Source: Cymbidium sinense (Eukaryota > Streptophyta > Magnoliopsida > Asparagales > Orchidaceae). From it: a stretch of DNA of 64,000 bases. The DNA lies in contig CM038222.1 in assembly GCA_021442155.1 (NCBI GenBank), positions 56,725,352-56,789,351 on the forward strand, written 5' to 3'. Positions 62,377 to 64,000 of this stretch are shown here, piece after piece (the stretch's first letter is position 1; each line of letters starts with the position of its first letter). The translations under genes were made by a program, and so were the position numbers. Below the pieces are notes generated by a model. The model made no database searches and was not told where the DNA came from. It saw only the letters and a program-made list of their open reading frames with translations.

Positions 62377-62585
62377 TCTAAATCAAATTATGCTACAACA
62401 AATAAACTAACAAGCTTACAAACATAAAATAAAATCATATATAAATGAAAAGAAAAAAATGCATAAAGAAAATCATTAATTGAACCCCAAATCATCATTT
62501 GCTACAAAAACATTTCTTTTCATATAAGTAAAACATAAGCATTTACACTATTCATACTCTGTAGCTTCTTTTAATGCACAACAGT

Positions 62586-63307
62586 CCCTTGTCTTCTCCC
62601 CTTCTTGGCAGAAGAAGGAGGTTCAAACTCTCTAAAAACCCTTGAGCTGAGAAAGGCAAAGAAGCAAAGAAGAGCAAGCAAGAAAATGGAGAACCAGAGA
62701 GGTTTTTCCTTTGCTGCAGAACTTCATAAAGTAGCTGCAGACCTCACTCCATGAGACCTCTGTCTCCTGAGCCAGATAGAGAGAAGCTCTGCTACTGCTG
62801 AGCTCGATGTCACCATTAGATAAGCTATAAGCTGAGAAATTGAGGGGTTAAATACAGAAAATTGTTTGCATGATAGATTTCCAATTGTGATTTTAAGTCT
62901 AATAAAAAAACTGTCGGATAAGATTTAAATCTGGTTAATTCCTGCTATGTTTTATAACCAAATAGCCTCTAAAGTTTACATGAGTGAAAATTAGTTCCAG
63001 ATCAAAAGATGACTTTACCTTTGATACCAACAGTCGATGAGTAAGATTCAAACTAAAAAATTAGTAAACCAACTGTTATTTTATTTTTCATTTAGAATTA
63101 TTTTGCACTTGTTTTGCGAATCTTAACAAATTGTTTGGAAAAGATGAGGTACAGTGGGATGGTTTAGAGGAACACCATTAAGGATTCGAGAACCTGATCT
63201 AGAAGAAAGAAACCCAATGTAGTTTGTTCCAGTCTCATCAATAGGGTTGCTGAGATTAGTAGGGCTGAGATGCAGTTCATTGAGAACAAGAACCTGCACA
63301 AAAACTC

Positions 63308-63345
<38 letters not shown>

Positions 63346-63502
63346 ACCTGAAGCCAGAGATATTGGTGAACTCAACCTTGCCATATTGAACAGTTGAATC
63401 CTTGACCTGCACCACCGTGAATGCTGATGCAATGGCGAGGGGAAGTACAGAGAGTCTGAGAAAGATTTCAAAAGATCTGAGATTAACATGCAAACCATTC
63501 AT
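62586..63502 (-). pseudogene. Duplicated CASP-like gene, frameshifted
   Basis: It is collinear with 57,339-58,297. Exon 1 (63,502-63,348) is intact with changes such as Ala for Thr in the first membrane segment. Exon 2 (63,293-63,194) has lost two codons in frame. Exon 3 begins at 62,831 (LIAYLMVTSSSAVAELL) but deletions and an insertion near 62,762-62,800 shift the frame, giving a stop within about 35 codons and removing the last membrane segment. Splice borders and the TATA-like site are conserved. If the small deletions are base-calling errors the gene could be intact; as written it is a pseudogene. Confidence 0.8.
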
Positions 63503-63535
63503 CTTTTCAAAGGTTATGAAAGAAAATGAGGAAAG

Positions 63536-63582
<47 letters not shown>

Positions 63583-64000
63583 AGCTCAGGAGGATGGCAA
63601 CTTAAACAAACCCGAAAGTGTGGTGGGTGAAAGAAGAGGGCTGCTAATGTAGCTAAGAGAGAGAGACTGAGAGAGATATTTCCTTTGGGCTATATTTAGA
63701 AAGTGGTATTGCGTTGACAGTTAACAGGCCTTTTCGCAGCTTACTCTTTAGAATTCAATGTAGTCGATACTCTCTCTCTCTCTCTCACATCGGATGCAGG
63801 CTTCTCCGATCATCACGATAATTGCATGATTTCGCTAATTTATTTTAATTATTAGTTTTATTTTAAGATAATTAATATTTAATTTAACAATAGTGATTTT
63901 GAGATAATGTCTTCGATTAATCTTAAATATTTAAAAGAGAATAACGGTCAGAATTATGATAATTGCTATTGATGATATTTCATTCCATGAGACCGATGTG

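Larger units (their letters stand above)
57345..64000. repeat. Tandem duplication carrying the CASP-like gene
   Basis: 57,345-58,834 matches 62,583-64,000 at an offset of about 5.2 kb, covering the gene, its promoter and about 200 bp upstream. The second copy runs off the window. Copy 2 differs chiefly by short deletions. Confidence 0.9.

Overview
The window is AT-rich plant nuclear DNA, almost entirely made of decayed retrotransposons, with one intact host gene. A flowering plant is indicated by Ty3/Gypsy elements of the Tat lineage, by spliced genes of the CASP-like and methionine aminopeptidase 1A families, and by plant-style microsatellites. A monocot is possible, but the sequence does not settle it.

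Positions 1-53,601 are a head-to-tail pile of Tat-lineage elements, all with gag-pol on the minus strand. In plus-strand order they are: a pol fragment (1-1,320), a truncated LTR (LTR1a, 1,321-4,164), LTR1b (4,165-11,837), internal region 1 (11,838-31,324), LTR2 (31,325-40,870), internal region 2 (40,871-48,340) and LTR3 (48,341-53,601). LTR2 serves both as the 5' LTR of element 1 and as the 3' LTR of element 2. The lineage call rests on a second (archaeal-type) RNase H between the ordinary RNase H and integrase, very large LTRs, tandem repeats in the 3' untranslated region, a TGGCGACTCC primer-binding site, and an extra antisense ORF.

On the minus strand internal region 1 carries gag, a protease split by a 6.8-kb insertion, RT, RNase H, archaeal-type RNase H and integrase. 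On the plus strand, between integrase and the 3' LTR, it carries a two- to three-exon ORF resembling the plant mobile domain (PMD). Internal region 2 has lost gag, RT and both RNase H domains. Every reading frame is broken, so none of these copies looks autonomous.

The LTRs hold unusual cargo. They contain plus-strand TATA boxes opposite to gag-pol and a covarying CACGC-N8-GCGTG stem-loop. LTR2 holds two copies of a captured, intronless piece of a host methionine aminopeptidase 1A. LTR3 is interrupted by a 1.46-kb foldback transposon with a 10-bp target duplication.

Positions 53,602-64,000 are non-LTR sequence built around a tandem duplication. One copy encodes an intact three-exon CASP-like membrane protein (57,339-58,297, minus). 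The other (62,586-63,502) is a frameshifted pseudogene. A dispersed repeat occurs nearby twice in direct and once in inverted orientation.
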